Program-made: the position numbers and the translations under genes | Shown: positions 1 through 8,203 of the stretch, in pieces | Numbering within the stretch: position 1 is the first letter of the stretch | How the letters are laid out: every line of letters begins with the position of its first letter | Notes under the pieces: model-generated | What the model was told of the DNA's origin: nothing | Database searches by the model: none | What the model saw: the letters and a program-made list of their open reading frames with translations, nothing else | DNA from: Bog-473 sp963836605 | GTDB taxonomy: Bacteria; Actinomycetota; Acidimicrobiia; Acidimicrobiales; RAAP-2 | Reading direction: 5' to 3' | Assembly (NCBI GenBank): GCA_963836605.1 | Contig: CAWIKB010000014.1 | Coordinates: 496,001-560,000 of the forward strand | DNA length: 64,000 nt

Positions 1-188
1 CGCAGTCCAACGGCGTCCTCGGCGCCGAGCGCCAGGAGTCGCGCCACGGTGGCGTCGAGGTCGGCCTGTGTCCGGGCGAGCACGCCGACCCGGGCGCCGT
101 CGACCGCGAAGCACTCGGCGGCCGCCCGGCCCATGCCCTGTGTGCCACCCTGCACCACCGCGCTGGCGCCCGCGAGCCCCAAATCCAT
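1..188 (-). CDS. Short-chain dehydrogenase/reductase, N-terminal part (runs off the window)
   Basis: Read on the minus strand from an ATG at 188, with AGGGGA upstream. The first 62 residues show a Rossmann beta-strand and glycine motif (AVVQGGTQGMGRAAAE, residues 10-25), then a second strand with GARVGVLARTQADLDATV. This is the usual start of an NAD(P)-dependent short-chain dehydrogenase (TGxxxGxG type, here GGTQGMG). The catalytic Ser-Tyr-Lys lies outside the window, so the substrate cannot be guessed. It is transcribed in the same direction as the MarR gene upstream (111 bp away). Confidence 0.8.
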   Translation of the reverse strand, partial: MDLGLAGASAVVQGGTQGMGRAAAECFAVDGARVGVLARTQADLDATVARLLALGAEDAVGL

Positions 189-298
189 TTCATTTCCCCT
201 TGGTCGTTCGGTCGTACCGGGTCCATCGCACTGCAGCAGCACAGTGGCACGAATTCCGGCGACGTCCCAACCTGGCCCGCGCCGCCGGGGCCGGTTGA

Positions 299-772
299 TC
301 AGGCCTTGTGCTCCGCCAGGTTGTCGAGGAGACGGTCGATCACATCAGCCAGGGTCTCCAGCTCGTCGGTTGAGAGCAGGTCGAAGAAATACCGACGCGT
401 GGTCTCCGCATGATCCGGGGCGGCGCCTTCGATGGCCGCCCGCCCGGCGCCGGTCAGCTGCACCATCGAGCCCCGCCCGTCCTCGAGGCATTCCTGGCGG
501 GCGACCAGCCCGCGTTTCTCCATCCGGCTGACCTGATGTGAGAGCCGGCTGCGATCCCAGCCGATCTCGGTACAGAGCTCACGCGCCCGGAGCAGGCCGG
601 TGGGCGCCTCGGAGAGGGGCACCAGGATGGTGTAGTCCGCTCCCGACAAGCCGGCGTCGCGGAGGAGCTGGTCTTCGAGGGCGCCCGTCAGCTCCCGGTT
701 GAGGTCGAGGTAGGCCCGCCAGACGTGGGCCTGGCGCTCATCGAGCCATCGCGGTGTGGGCACTGCCGGCAC
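299..772 (-). CDS. MarR family transcriptional regulator
   Basis: 157 residues, the normal length for a MarR dimer. The winged helix-turn-helix spans about residues 45-110; the likely recognition helix lies in GWDRSRLSHQVSRMEKRGL, followed by a wing with EDGRGS. It starts at a GTG (another in-frame GTG is at 763) and is divergent from the pirin gene, with 80 bp between the starts. That gap holds a good promoter and palindromes, so the inferred role is repressor of the pirin gene and of itself. The ligand is unknown; MarR proteins of this kind often sense phenolics or oxidants. Confidence 0.88.
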   Translation of the reverse strand: MPAVPTPRWLDERQAHVWRAYLDLNRELTGALEDQLLRDAGLSGADYTILVPLSEAPTGLLRARELCTEIGWDRSRLSHQVSRMEKRGLVARQECLEDGRGSMVQLTGAGRAAIEGAAPDHAETTRRYFFDLLSTDELETLADVIDRLLDNLAEHKA

Positions 773-781
773 TGTAGCAAC

Positions 782-826
782 TTTGTTGACACATCATCAA
801 TCCGGGCGTATTGTTGACGGGTCAAC
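782..826 (+). promoter_or_regulatory. Pirin promoter with overlapping palindromic operators
   Basis: A -35 box TTGACA (786-791) lies 17 bp from a -10-like TATTGT (809-814). A perfect inverted repeat GTTGAC-GG-GTCAAC occupies 813-826, over the -10 and start region. A looser one, TTGTTGACACATCATCAA (783-800), covers the -35. Both share a TTGTTGAC half-site. Binding by the adjacent MarR protein is inferred from position and symmetry. Confidence 0.6.
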
Positions 827-852
827 TAAGTCCAGTCGAGGAGCTGATCGCC

Positions 853-1824
853 ATGCCGGCCATCGCAGTAGCAGACACGCTCGTTCTCCCCCGAATCGCC
901 CGACCCGACCCGGCTCTCTCGAGGGCACGACCGGTGGCGAAGGTCGTCACCGCGCACCGGCAGGCCGAGGGGGCTGGCTTCGTCGTGCGACGCCCCTTCC
1001 CGGGTGGAATGTCGATGGCCGAGGCCGATCCGTTCCTGCTGCTGGACCACGTGGGACCCCAGGTCAACGGCCCCGGGGAGGGGAAGGGGGCACCGTGGCA
1101 CCCGCACCGTGGCTTTGAAACCGTGAGCTACATCCTCGACGGCGAGATCGCCCACCACGACACCAATGGCGGCGGGGGCGTGATCGGCGAAGGCGACACC
1201 CAGTGGATGACGGCCGGTGGCGGCATCCTGCACGACGAGTTGCCGACCGAGAAGGTGTACCGCAGCGGTGGCCCGTCCCACGGGGTCCAACTGTGGGTCA
1301 ACCTGCCCCCGGCCTTGAAGATGACGCCGCCGCGTTACCAGTCGATCACCCGGGACGCCCTGCGGCTGCTCACCTCCGAGGACGGGGGAGCGCTGATCCG
1401 CCTCATCGCCGGCGACATCGCCGGGTTCGCCGGGCCCGGCGTCACCCACACCCCGATCACGTACGCCCACGTCACCGTGGCCCCTGACGCCGAGGTGTCC
1501 GTCCCATGGAACCCGGCGTTCTCCGCGCTGGCCTACGTCCTGACCGGCCGCGGCGCGGCCGGACCCGAAGGGCGCCCGATCGAGGACGGCCAGCTTGTCG
1601 TCTTCGGTCCCGGGGACCACCTCGTGGTCAGGGCAGCGGGCGGGCAGGCCGAGCCGCTCGACGTGCTCCTGCTGGGCGGGCTGCCGATCGGCGCGCCGAT
1701 CGCCCACTACGGCCCCTTCGTGATGAACACCCGCGACGAGCTCCAACAGGCGGTCGACGACTACCAGGCCGGCCGGCTCGGCATCATCCCCGCCGACCAG
1801 CTCGGTCCCCGGAACTTCGCGTGA
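853..1824 (+). CDS. Pirin family protein
   Basis: 323 residues from ATG 853, which has GAGGAG just upstream. Pirins are bicupin proteins with one metal site; some act as quercetin dioxygenases or redox sensors. The N-terminal cupin carries DPFLLLDHVGP followed by WHPHRGFETVSYILDGEIAHHD, which supplies the expected metal-binding His residues, and then GDTQWMTAGGGILHDE. The second cupin (about residues 190-280) is the usual degenerate one. The length is slightly above the usual 230-300. A promoter and putative MarR operator lie directly upstream, so oxidant- or phenolic-inducible expression is plausible. Confidence 0.9.
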   Translation: MPAIAVADTLVLPRIARPDPALSRARPVAKVVTAHRQAEGAGFVVRRPFPGGMSMAEADPFLLLDHVGPQVNGPGEGKGAPWHPHRGFETVSYILDGEIAHHDTNGGGGVIGEGDTQWMTAGGGILHDELPTEKVYRSGGPSHGVQLWVNLPPALKMTPPRYQSITRDALRLLTSEDGGALIRLIAGDIAGFAGPGVTHTPITYAHVTVAPDAEVSVPWNPAFSALAYVLTGRGAAGPEGRPIEDGQLVVFGPGDHLVVRAAGGQAEPLDVLLLGGLPIGAPIAHYGPFVMNTRDELQQAVDDYQAGRLGIIPADQLGPRNFA

Positions 1825-2028
1825 TGAATTCGCATGGTGTTGACCGAGCAGGTGCCATGAGCACCATGGTGGCGACACCAACACCGACACCGACTTCGAC
1901 ACCAGAACCGACACCGCAGTTGCCGGCGGCGTGCGGTGCACCGCCCGGCGACCCCGAGTGGACGGGCCCCCGATGTGCTGGAATTGAGACGGCTCCGGAT
2001 GGGGTCCTAAGGAAGAGAGGAGCACACG

Positions 2029-2319
2029 GTGAGCCAATCCTGCGGTCACCTCGACCAGGTGGCCGAGGTCACGCCGAGCAGTGACGGGTGCGAGGACTGC
2101 CTTCGTATCGGTGGCCAATGGGTGCACCTACGGGTGTGCATGAGTTGCGGACACGCGGGCTGCTGCGACAACTCGCCGAACCGACACGCGACCGCGCACT
2201 TCACGACGCAGCATCACCCGATCATCCAGTCCTACGAACCAGGTGAGGACTGGTGGTTCTGCTACGTGGATGAGCTGGCCTTCACGGTCGAGGACGGACC
2301 GTCCTTCACCCATCCATGA
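2029..2319 (+). CDS. UBP-type zinc finger protein
   Basis: 96 residues from GTG 2029, with a strong GAGAGGAG (2015-2022). The whole protein is one ZnF-UBP module: C5/H7, C21-x2-C24, C37-x2-C40, H42, C45/C46, H53, H57, H62/H63, ending in a W-W-F-C-Y-V-D-E strand. In eukaryotes this fold binds the ubiquitin C-terminus. Many actinobacteria have stand-alone versions of unknown role. Its stop overlaps the next start (ATGA at 2316-2319), so the two proteins are probably made together. Confidence 0.88.
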   Translation: MSQSCGHLDQVAEVTPSSDGCEDCLRIGGQWVHLRVCMSCGHAGCCDNSPNRHATAHFTTQHHPIIQSYEPGEDWWFCYVDELAFTVEDGPSFTHP

Positions 2320-3368
2320 GTGCAGGACCTGCGAGCGCGCTGGGCGACCGGAAGGTCGGTGTACCGCGGATCGCAGGCTCCGCCGTGGTGCACGGCACCG
2401 CGCACTTCGGTGAGGGTTCGCTGCTCGCCCAGGGGGCGGTCGTCCGCTCCCACGGTGCGGGGGTGGAGATCGGCACGGCATCGGCCGTGCTCGAGAACTC
2501 GGTCGTCGTCGGCCAGACCGGGATCCCCACGGCCGTCGGGCGGCGCAGCCTCTTCGGTCACCGCTGCCTGGTCATCGGCGCAGCCGTGGGCGACCTCTGC
2601 GAGATCGGCAACGCCTCGATCCTCCTGCCCGGCTCCCGCCTCGGGGACCGCGTGTTCCTCGGTGAGGGCACCCTCGTCCCGGCGCAGATGACGTTGCCCA
2701 GCGACGTCGTCGCGGTCGGCCGGCCGGCGCGGGTGATCCGACGCGTCTCGGCCGCCGACCTCGATCGCCTCCGCGGCTTGCGCGAAGGCGACCTGTCCGT
2801 CCCGCCGGCGACCTCGGTCGTCGTCGAATCCACCCAGGAGGCCACCACCATGGGCCAGCTCTACGCCTACCGAGGTCAGTTGCCGACGATCGCCGCATCC
2901 GCCGTCCTCTTTCCGACGGCCGAGATCACCGGCGACGTCGTGGTCGGTGCGCGCACGATCATCGGCGCGGGCGTCAAGATCATCGGGGACTCCCACGGCC
3001 CCGTGCGCATCGGGAGTGACGTCCAGATCCTCGAGAACACGGTGCTGCATCTGCTCCCCGACAACGACCTCATCCTCGAAGACGGCGTGGTCGTCGGCCC
3101 CGGCGCCATGATCCACGGCTGCCACATCGGCGCACACTCCGTCGTCGAACCGGGCGCCATCGTCTGCGACCACAGTGTGCTCGGATCCGGCTGCGTCGTG
3201 GGGGCCGGAGCGGTCGTCAAGCAGCGCTCCCGCTTCCCGGCCGGCACCCACGTCGATGGGTTCCCCGCCGTCGAGGTGGGACGGAGCTCCGAACCGCCCG
3301 GTCTCCCGGCCTGGGCGCTGCCACCCGAAGGTGAGGTGCGAGCCCTCGTCCGGTGGGATCCGATCTAA
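2316..3368 (+). CDS. Tandem gamma-carbonic-anhydrase-like (left-handed beta-helix) protein
   Basis: 350 residues made of two hexapeptide-repeat domains, about 15-145 and 185-325, each the size of one gamma-carbonic anhydrase/PaaY-type subunit. Comparing with the ligands of the archaeal enzyme Cam (H81, H117, H122): the N-half has V65, H82, I87; the C-half has H245, P262, H267. Each half therefore lacks what the other keeps. In Cam, H81 and H122 come from one subunit and H117 from its neighbour, so the two halves could rebuild a zinc site between them. R44 (N-half) and D225 (C-half) match the conserved Arg59/Asp61 pair. An internal ATG at 2850 begins the second domain. The start overlaps the zinc finger gene's stop. 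Confidence 0.85.
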   Translation: MSAGPASALGDRKVGVPRIAGSAVVHGTAHFGEGSLLAQGAVVRSHGAGVEIGTASAVLENSVVVGQTGIPTAVGRRSLFGHRCLVIGAAVGDLCEIGNASILLPGSRLGDRVFLGEGTLVPAQMTLPSDVVAVGRPARVIRRVSAADLDRLRGLREGDLSVPPATSVVVESTQEATTMGQLYAYRGQLPTIAASAVLFPTAEITGDVVVGARTIIGAGVKIIGDSHGPVRIGSDVQILENTVLHLLPDNDLILEDGVVVGPGAMIHGCHIGAHSVVEPGAIVCDHSVLGSGCVVGAGAVVKQRSRFPAGTHVDGFPAVEVGRSSEPPGLPAWALPPEGEVRALVRWDPI

Positions 3369-3378
3369 TGGGCAACTG

Positions 3379-4776
3379 ATGGTCACTCCGGGCCGAGGTT
3401 CCAACAACGCGGGTGACCCGCGTCTCATCGAGAGCCTGCGCGAGATCGTGGGGACGGGACACGTGCTGGGCGAACCGGACGTCACGGCATCCTACGGCCG
3501 TGACTGGACAGGACGCTTCGAGGGGACGCCCATGGCAGTCGTCCGTCCCGGTGACACGGTCGAGGTGGCGGCAGTGATGGCTCAGTGCAGAGACGCCGGA
3601 ATCGCCCTCGTGCCCCAAGGGGGCAACACCGGGCTGGTCGGGGGCAGTGTGCCGCTCGCCGGTGAGGTTCTGCTCAGCCTGCGCCGGCTCTCCTGGGTGG
3701 CCGACATCGATCAACAGGGAGGTCAACTCACGGCCGGCGCCGGAACGACGATTGGCGAAATCCAATCCGCCGCGGCCGCCGCAGGGTGGGACTACGGCGT
3801 CGATCTCGGCAGTCGAGGCAGTGCGACCCTCGGGGGCACCATCGCCACCAATGCCGGAGGGCTTCAGGTACTCCGCCATGGCCCGACACGGGCCCAGTTG
3901 CTCGGGGTCGAGGCGGTGCTGGGGACGGGCGTGACCATCTCGCACCTGGGCGGCCTCATCAAGGACAACACGGGGTACGACCTGGCCGGGCTGCTGTGCG
4001 GCAGCGAGGGAACGCTCGGTGTGATCACCGCGGCCCGGGTTCGACTGGTGCCACCCAACCCCGAACGGATTGTGGCGCTTCTCGCCTTCTCCTCCACCAC
4101 CGCCGCCGTGCACGCGGCGGCGTTCCTGCGTCGCGAACTCCCAGATCTGCAGTCGCTCGAGTTCTTCGTCGATCCCGGGTTGGCGCTGGTCTGTCGCGTC
4201 ACCGGCGTGGCCCGACCATTCACCGATCCCCACCCGGCGTACCTGCTCGCCGAGGTGGCCGGCCGTCGAGATCCCATGCCAACCATGGCCGGCGTTCTCG
4301 ATGCAATTCCTGGGGTCGAGGACGTGGCGGTAGCCACCGATGCGATCCGGAGCGCCCAACTGTGGCACTACCGCGAGGGCCATACCGAAGCGATCAACAC
4401 GCTGGGGGCGCCGCACAAGTTGGATGTGACGCTCCCGACGGCGTCCTTGGCCGCGTTCGTCGACCAGGTCCCTCGTGTCGTCGGCGAAGCCAACCCCGCC
4501 GCCACCACCTGGTTGTTCGGCCACGCCGCAGACGGCAACGTCCACGTGAACATCACCGGAGTGCGTCCCGACGACTTGACGGTGGACGACCGGGTGCTGG
4601 TGTTGGCGGCCGGGCTGGGCGGCAGCATCAGCGCCGAGCACGGCATCGGAACGGCAAAGCGACCGTGGCTCCACCTCAACCGGAGCGACGCGGAGATCGC
4701 GGCCTTCCGCGACATCAAGCACGCGCTCGATCCGGCGGGCATCTTGAACCCGAACGTCCTCCTCCCGGCCATCTGA
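3379..4776 (+). CDS. FAD-binding oxidase/dehydrogenase, GlcD/D-2-hydroxyacid type
   Basis: 465 residues from ATG 3379. The PCMH-type FAD domain carries PQGGNTGLVGGSVP (about residues 77-90) and GGTIATNAGGLQ. The C-terminal FAD-oxidase domain has FGHAADGNVHVNI, a flavin/metal-binding HxxDGNxH-type motif, and closes with SAEHGIGTAKRPWL and LDPAGILNPN. Relatives oxidise glycolate, D-lactate or D-2-hydroxyglutarate; the sequence alone does not decide which. It begins 10 bp after the beta-helix gene. An upstream in-frame extension exists but overlaps that gene, so the later ATG is preferred. Confidence 0.9.
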   Translation: MVTPGRGSNNAGDPRLIESLREIVGTGHVLGEPDVTASYGRDWTGRFEGTPMAVVRPGDTVEVAAVMAQCRDAGIALVPQGGNTGLVGGSVPLAGEVLLSLRRLSWVADIDQQGGQLTAGAGTTIGEIQSAAAAAGWDYGVDLGSRGSATLGGTIATNAGGLQVLRHGPTRAQLLGVEAVLGTGVTISHLGGLIKDNTGYDLAGLLCGSEGTLGVITAARVRLVPPNPERIVALLAFSSTTAAVHAAAFLRRELPDLQSLEFFVDPGLALVCRVTGVARPFTDPHPAYLLAEVAGRRDPMPTMAGVLDAIPGVEDVAVATDAIRSAQLWHYREGHTEAINTLGAPHKLDVTLPTASLAAFVDQVPRVVGEANPAATTWLFGHAADGNVHVNITGVRPDDLTVDDRVLVLAAGLGGSISAEHGIGTAKRPWLHLNRSDAEIAAFRDIKHALDPAGILNPNVLLPAI

Positions 4777-5025
4777 CGGCGACCACCCACCGGGTCGGCC
4801 GGACCCTCATGCCCATCACGCCAAGTCGTTCGCTCCATTTGTGCCGTCGCCCGTATGCGGACCATGAGTCGTCGGCAATCTCTGTGGCCAGGGAATTGTC
4901 ACTTTCTCCGGGCCGATCTCGTCCTTTCTCAATGAAGCGGCACCGTTGACCGCTGGAGGCACCACCGGAACTGGAGAAGGCATGCGTCAGACCCCCACCC
5001 ACACGATCCAAGCCCGAGCGCACCG

Positions 5026-5979
5026 ATGAGGGCCGGCTCGCCCGCGGTCGAGGCCGAGGATCTGGTCAAGACCTACGACGGGGGTGTCCAGGCTGTCAAG
5101 GGCATCAGCTTCACCGTCGAAGCGGGGGAAGCCTTCGGCCTCCTCGGACCCAACGGGGCGGGCAAGACCACGACCATCGGCATGCTCAATTCGTCCGTTG
5201 CCCCCACCTCGGGCCGCGCCCGCCTGGGCGGCCGCGACGTCGCCCAAGATCCCCTCGGGACGCGGGCGATCAGCAGCGTCGTCTTCCAGGACACCGTCGT
5301 CGATCGTCCGTTGACCGGTCGCCAAAATCTCGAGCTGCATCTCAAACTCTGGGGTGTGGGTCCCGTGGAAGGCCGGGCCCGACTCCGTGAGCTCACCAGG
5401 ACCGTGGGCCTGGCCGATCTCATCGACCGACCGGTGGCCACCTACAGCGGTGGGGAACTCCGGCGATTGGAGATCGTCCGTGCCCTCCTCTCCCGTCCCG
5501 AGGTGCTCTTCCTGGACGAACCGACGGTCGGGTTGGACACCCGCATCCGCCATGACCTCTTTGACATCATCGCCACGCTCCGCGATCAGACGGCGGTCAC
5601 GATCATCATGACCACGCACTACCTGGACGAGGCGGAGCGTCTCTGCGACCGCATTGCCGTCGTCGACGACGGCTCGATCGTGGCCTGCGACAGTCCATCC
5701 AACTTCTTGGCCTCCATGGGCCCAGAGATCATCGAGGTCCGAGTGGACGACACGCACCGGGTGGTGCAGATTCTCCGCGCACACGGGATCCTCTCGGAGG
5801 ACATCGTGGTCATCGGCGGAACGGTCACCGCGTCCCTCCGTGCCATGCCGGGCACCCGGGCGCTCCAACTCCTGGCCGGGGACGCGGTCCAGGTTCGTTC
5901 CGCCACCACCCGAAGTCCCAGTCTTGACGATGTCTACCTCCGCCTCACCGGCGACCGGATCACCGCACCTCCTCGTTGA
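5026..5979 (+). CDS. ABC-2 type transporter ATP-binding protein (DrrA-like)
   Basis: 317 residues. Walker A is GPNGAGKTTT (about residues 42-51), the signature is YSGGELRRLE, Walker B is VLFLDEPTVGLD, and the switch His is in MTTHYLDEAERLC. A C-terminal regulatory tail of about 80 residues is typical of the DrrA/NodI branch that powers drug or polyketide export. It pairs with the permease starting 11 bp downstream. The 249 bp before it show no other gene. Confidence 0.93.
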   Translation: MRAGSPAVEAEDLVKTYDGGVQAVKGISFTVEAGEAFGLLGPNGAGKTTTIGMLNSSVAPTSGRARLGGRDVAQDPLGTRAISSVVFQDTVVDRPLTGRQNLELHLKLWGVGPVEGRARLRELTRTVGLADLIDRPVATYSGGELRRLEIVRALLSRPEVLFLDEPTVGLDTRIRHDLFDIIATLRDQTAVTIIMTTHYLDEAERLCDRIAVVDDGSIVACDSPSNFLASMGPEIIEVRVDDTHRVVQILRAHGILSEDIVVIGGTVTASLRAMPGTRALQLLAGDAVQVRSATTRSPSLDDVYLRLTGDRITAPPR

Positions 5980-5990
5980 AAGGACCACTC

Positions 5991-6851
5991 ATGACCATCA
6001 CCGCACAGCCACCGATAGCCGTCGCCGCCCGTTCGCGGGAGGCGAACTCTCGAGGGGTGCGCGCCGTGCCCACCTTGACGATGCGGCGACTCACCCTGAC
6101 GGTGCGGAGCCCCAGGTCGATCGCGATCCCCGTGCTCACGCCGCTGCTGTTCGCCTTGGTGATCGCGCCGGCCCTCGCCAACACCATTGCGTCCGCGTCG
6201 GTCCGTACGGCCTACATGACGTACGTGGCCCTGGCCACCGCAGGTCTGTTGATCCCGCTCAACTGCATGTTCTCCGGACTCGGCGTGATCGTCGACCGTC
6301 AGCAGGGAGCCATGCGCGAGCTGCTCGCAGCCCCGGTCCGCCGCTCCTCGATCGTGATCGGCAATCTGGTGGCCGCTCTGGCCATCACCACCCTGCAGCT
6401 CGTGGTCCTCATTGCCGCGTCGGCGTTGCGGGGAGCCGCCTTCGTGACGTCGCTGCACGTCTTCTGGTTCGTCGCCGCGGCGTTGCTCTTTGCGATCCTC
6501 ATGTACGGCATGGCGGAGATCCTGGCCACGAGACTTCCAAGTCCCGAGGAGTACATCGGGGCGGTCCCGGTCATTGCCATCGTGCCGTTCTTCTTCGCCG
6601 GATCACTCTTCCCCATCACGGCTCTGCCCCACTGGCTCGATGCCATCGCCAAGGTCCTCCCACTGACCCATGCCCTGGCCCTGTTCCGCTACGGGCTGAC
6701 CGCGCACAGCGGCGTGGCGTCTCTCCGCAACATCTGGGGCATGAGCAACGTGACGATGATGGCCTGCCTCTCGCTCCTGGTCGTCGGGCTGTACGCCGTG
6801 GTCATCTCCCTGGGCGCCCTTCGACTCTTCACCAAGGCCGGCACGAGCTGA
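5991..6851 (+). CDS. ABC-2 type transporter permease
   Basis: 286 residues from ATG 5991, with GAAAGGA upstream. There are six hydrophobic segments after a short cytoplasmic N-terminus: around IPVLTPLLFALVIAPALA, TYVALATAGLLIPLNCMF, a long pair through IVIGNLVAALAITTLQLVVL and VFWFVAAALLFAILMYG, then VPVIAIVPFFFAGSLFPI, and a last one near MMACLSLLVVGLYAVVIS. The pattern matches DrrB-like permeases, which dimerise with a DrrA-type ATPase. The exported molecule is unknown. Confidence 0.92.
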   Translation: MTITAQPPIAVAARSREANSRGVRAVPTLTMRRLTLTVRSPRSIAIPVLTPLLFALVIAPALANTIASASVRTAYMTYVALATAGLLIPLNCMFSGLGVIVDRQQGAMRELLAAPVRRSSIVIGNLVAALAITTLQLVVLIAASALRGAAFVTSLHVFWFVAAALLFAILMYGMAEILATRLPSPEEYIGAVPVIAIVPFFFAGSLFPITALPHWLDAIAKVLPLTHALALFRYGLTAHSGVASLRNIWGMSNVTMMACLSLLVVGLYAVVISLGALRLFTKAGTS

Positions 6852-6905
6852 ATCGGCGGGCCGGAGTGAGGAGGGACTGAATTCTGGACGACCGGCCACT
6901 CAGGG

Positions 6906-6951
6906 TTGACACGGCTAACGGTGTAAGCCACAATGGCTAACATCGTTAGCC
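6906..6951 (+). promoter_or_regulatory. Promoter with two 17-bp TetR-type operators
   Basis: A -35 TTGACA (6906-6911) is 17 bp from a weak -10 CACAAT (6929-6934). Operator 1, GGCTAACGGTGTAAGCC (6913-6929), fills the spacer. Operator 2, GGCTAACATCGTTAGCC (6935-6951), is a perfect 7-bp-arm palindrome over the transcription start. The two share GGCTWAC/GTWAGCC arms with centres 22 bp apart, about two helical turns. The natural ligand is the TetR protein encoded second in the operon. Confidence 0.65.
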
Positions 6952-6980
6952 GAACGAGGCCCGAGTGACAGGAGCGAGAA

Positions 6981-7442
6981 ATGGAAGAATCGGCGCACTA
7001 CCAGGAGCCCGGAGGGTTCACCAGGAAGATCATGAACCCGTTCGTGCTCATCATGATGCGTGCGGGTATCAGCATCTGGGGAAGCCGGGTCCTCGAGGTC
7101 CGCGGACGCAAGAGCGGAACACCCCGCCGGACCCCGGTCAACCTGCTCGAAATCGACGGACGTGCGTACTTGGTCTCTCCAAGGGGTGAGGGCCAGTGGG
7201 TCCGCAACGTTCGGGCCGACGGCGGACGAGTCGCACTGCTCCTTGGTCGCAAGCGAGACGAGCGGATCGCCCGTGAGCTTCCCGACAGTGAGAAATCACC
7301 AGTTCTTCGTGCCTACCTTCGCAGATGGAAGATGGAGGTCGGCGTCTTCTTCGACGGCGTGACGGCCGACTCGGCGGAGGAAGAGGTACAGCGGATCGCT
7401 CCGGACCATCCGGTGTTCGCGCTCTCGAAGCAAGGGAGCTGA
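6981..7442 (+). CDS. Nitroreductase/deazaflavin-dependent oxidoreductase (Ddn-like)
   Basis: 153 residues, typical of the split-barrel Ddn/FDOR family that uses F420 or, less often, FMN or haem. Diagnostic stretches are LEVRGRKSGTPRRTPVNLLE (binding of the deazaflavin phosphate by the R/K-rich turn), YLVSPRGEGQWVRNVRADGG and the acidic C-terminus PDHPVFAL. It lies first in a two-gene operon with a TetR regulator, one base apart. Substrates in this family include quinones, enones and xenobiotics; none can be named here. Confidence 0.88.
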   Translation: MEESAHYQEPGGFTRKIMNPFVLIMMRAGISIWGSRVLEVRGRKSGTPRRTPVNLLEIDGRAYLVSPRGEGQWVRNVRADGGRVALLLGRKRDERIARELPDSEKSPVLRAYLRRWKMEVGVFFDGVTADSAEEEVQRIAPDHPVFALSKQGS

Positions 7443-7443
7443 C

Positions 7444-8070
7444 GTGGACGCCAGCGGTCCCCGTACCGTCGCCGGCCCGGACCTGCTCGCCGGCCCGGAC
7501 CTGCTCCCCGGTGAGGTGGAGCGCCCCAGCCCGCCGGCGCCGCGTTCGAGACGTGTAGCCGAGACCGTCGCCGCGGCCCAGTGCGTGCTGGAAGCCGAAG
7601 GGGCGGAGGCGCTCACCATGCGGCGGCTGGCCGACGAGCTGGGCATCCGGGCACCCTCGCTCTACAAGCACTTCTCCGGCAAAGCGGCGGTCGAAGCAGC
7701 GCTCATCGAGGACGCGATGTCTGCCATCGGCGAGGTCTCGCACAGTGCATTGCACGAGCCCGGACCGGCCGGCCCGTTGACGAATCTCCTCATGGCATAC
7801 CGCAGCTACTGTCTGGCGCACCCGAACCTCTACCGGTTGGCGACCGGAGGACAACTGCCACGGGAGAGCCTGCCGCCCGGGCTGGAGGATTGGGCCGGCA
7901 ATCCATGGTTCGTCGTCACCGGTGACCCTTCGTTGGCCCAGGCGCTCTGGTCGTTTGCTCACGGGATGGTGATCCTGTGCCTCGACGATCGCTATCCTCC
8001 GGGCTCCGACCTGGAGAGCACCTGGCGAGCCGGCGCAGGGGCGTTCGAGCGTTCGGCCGCATCGGCGTAG
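7444..8070 (+). CDS. TetR/AcrR family regulator
   Basis: 208 residues from GTG 7444, one base after the upstream stop. The HTH lies at about residues 40-85 (ALTMRRLADELGIRAPSLYKHFSGKAA by its core RRLADELGIRAPSLYKHF). The ligand domain contains the WxxxHG-type C-terminal pattern (LWSFAHGMVILCLDDRY). The first 30 residues hold a short direct repeat (GPDLLAGPDLLPG) and are proline/alanine rich, so a later start is possible. It probably represses its own operon through the twin palindromes at 6913-6951. Confidence 0.88.
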   Translation: MDASGPRTVAGPDLLAGPDLLPGEVERPSPPAPRSRRVAETVAAAQCVLEAEGAEALTMRRLADELGIRAPSLYKHFSGKAAVEAALIEDAMSAIGEVSHSALHEPGPAGPLTNLLMAYRSYCLAHPNLYRLATGGQLPRESLPPGLEDWAGNPWFVVTGDPSLAQALWSFAHGMVILCLDDRYPPGSDLESTWRAGAGAFERSAASA

Positions 8071-8203
8071 GGCGGTCGCATCTGGCGGCGAACCTGGTCG
8101 TACTGCTCAGCGCGTTGTCACATTCCGCCCGCGTCTCTCGTCCTACAAAGAGCACACGGTCCACACCGGCGCTTGCTGGAACGACACGTACGATTGGAAG
8201 GCG

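Noticed and set aside
1858..2084. Open frame with a Thr-Pro repeat (TPTPTPTSTPEPTPQ) before the zinc finger gene
   Set aside because: No ribosome site, overlaps the zinc finger start and its strong GAGAGGAG, and the second half is Arg/Gly shadow sequence.
826..2127. Long minus-strand open frame opposite the pirin gene
   Set aside because: Antisense shadow in GC-rich DNA; no domain, and the pirin reading on the plus strand is clear.
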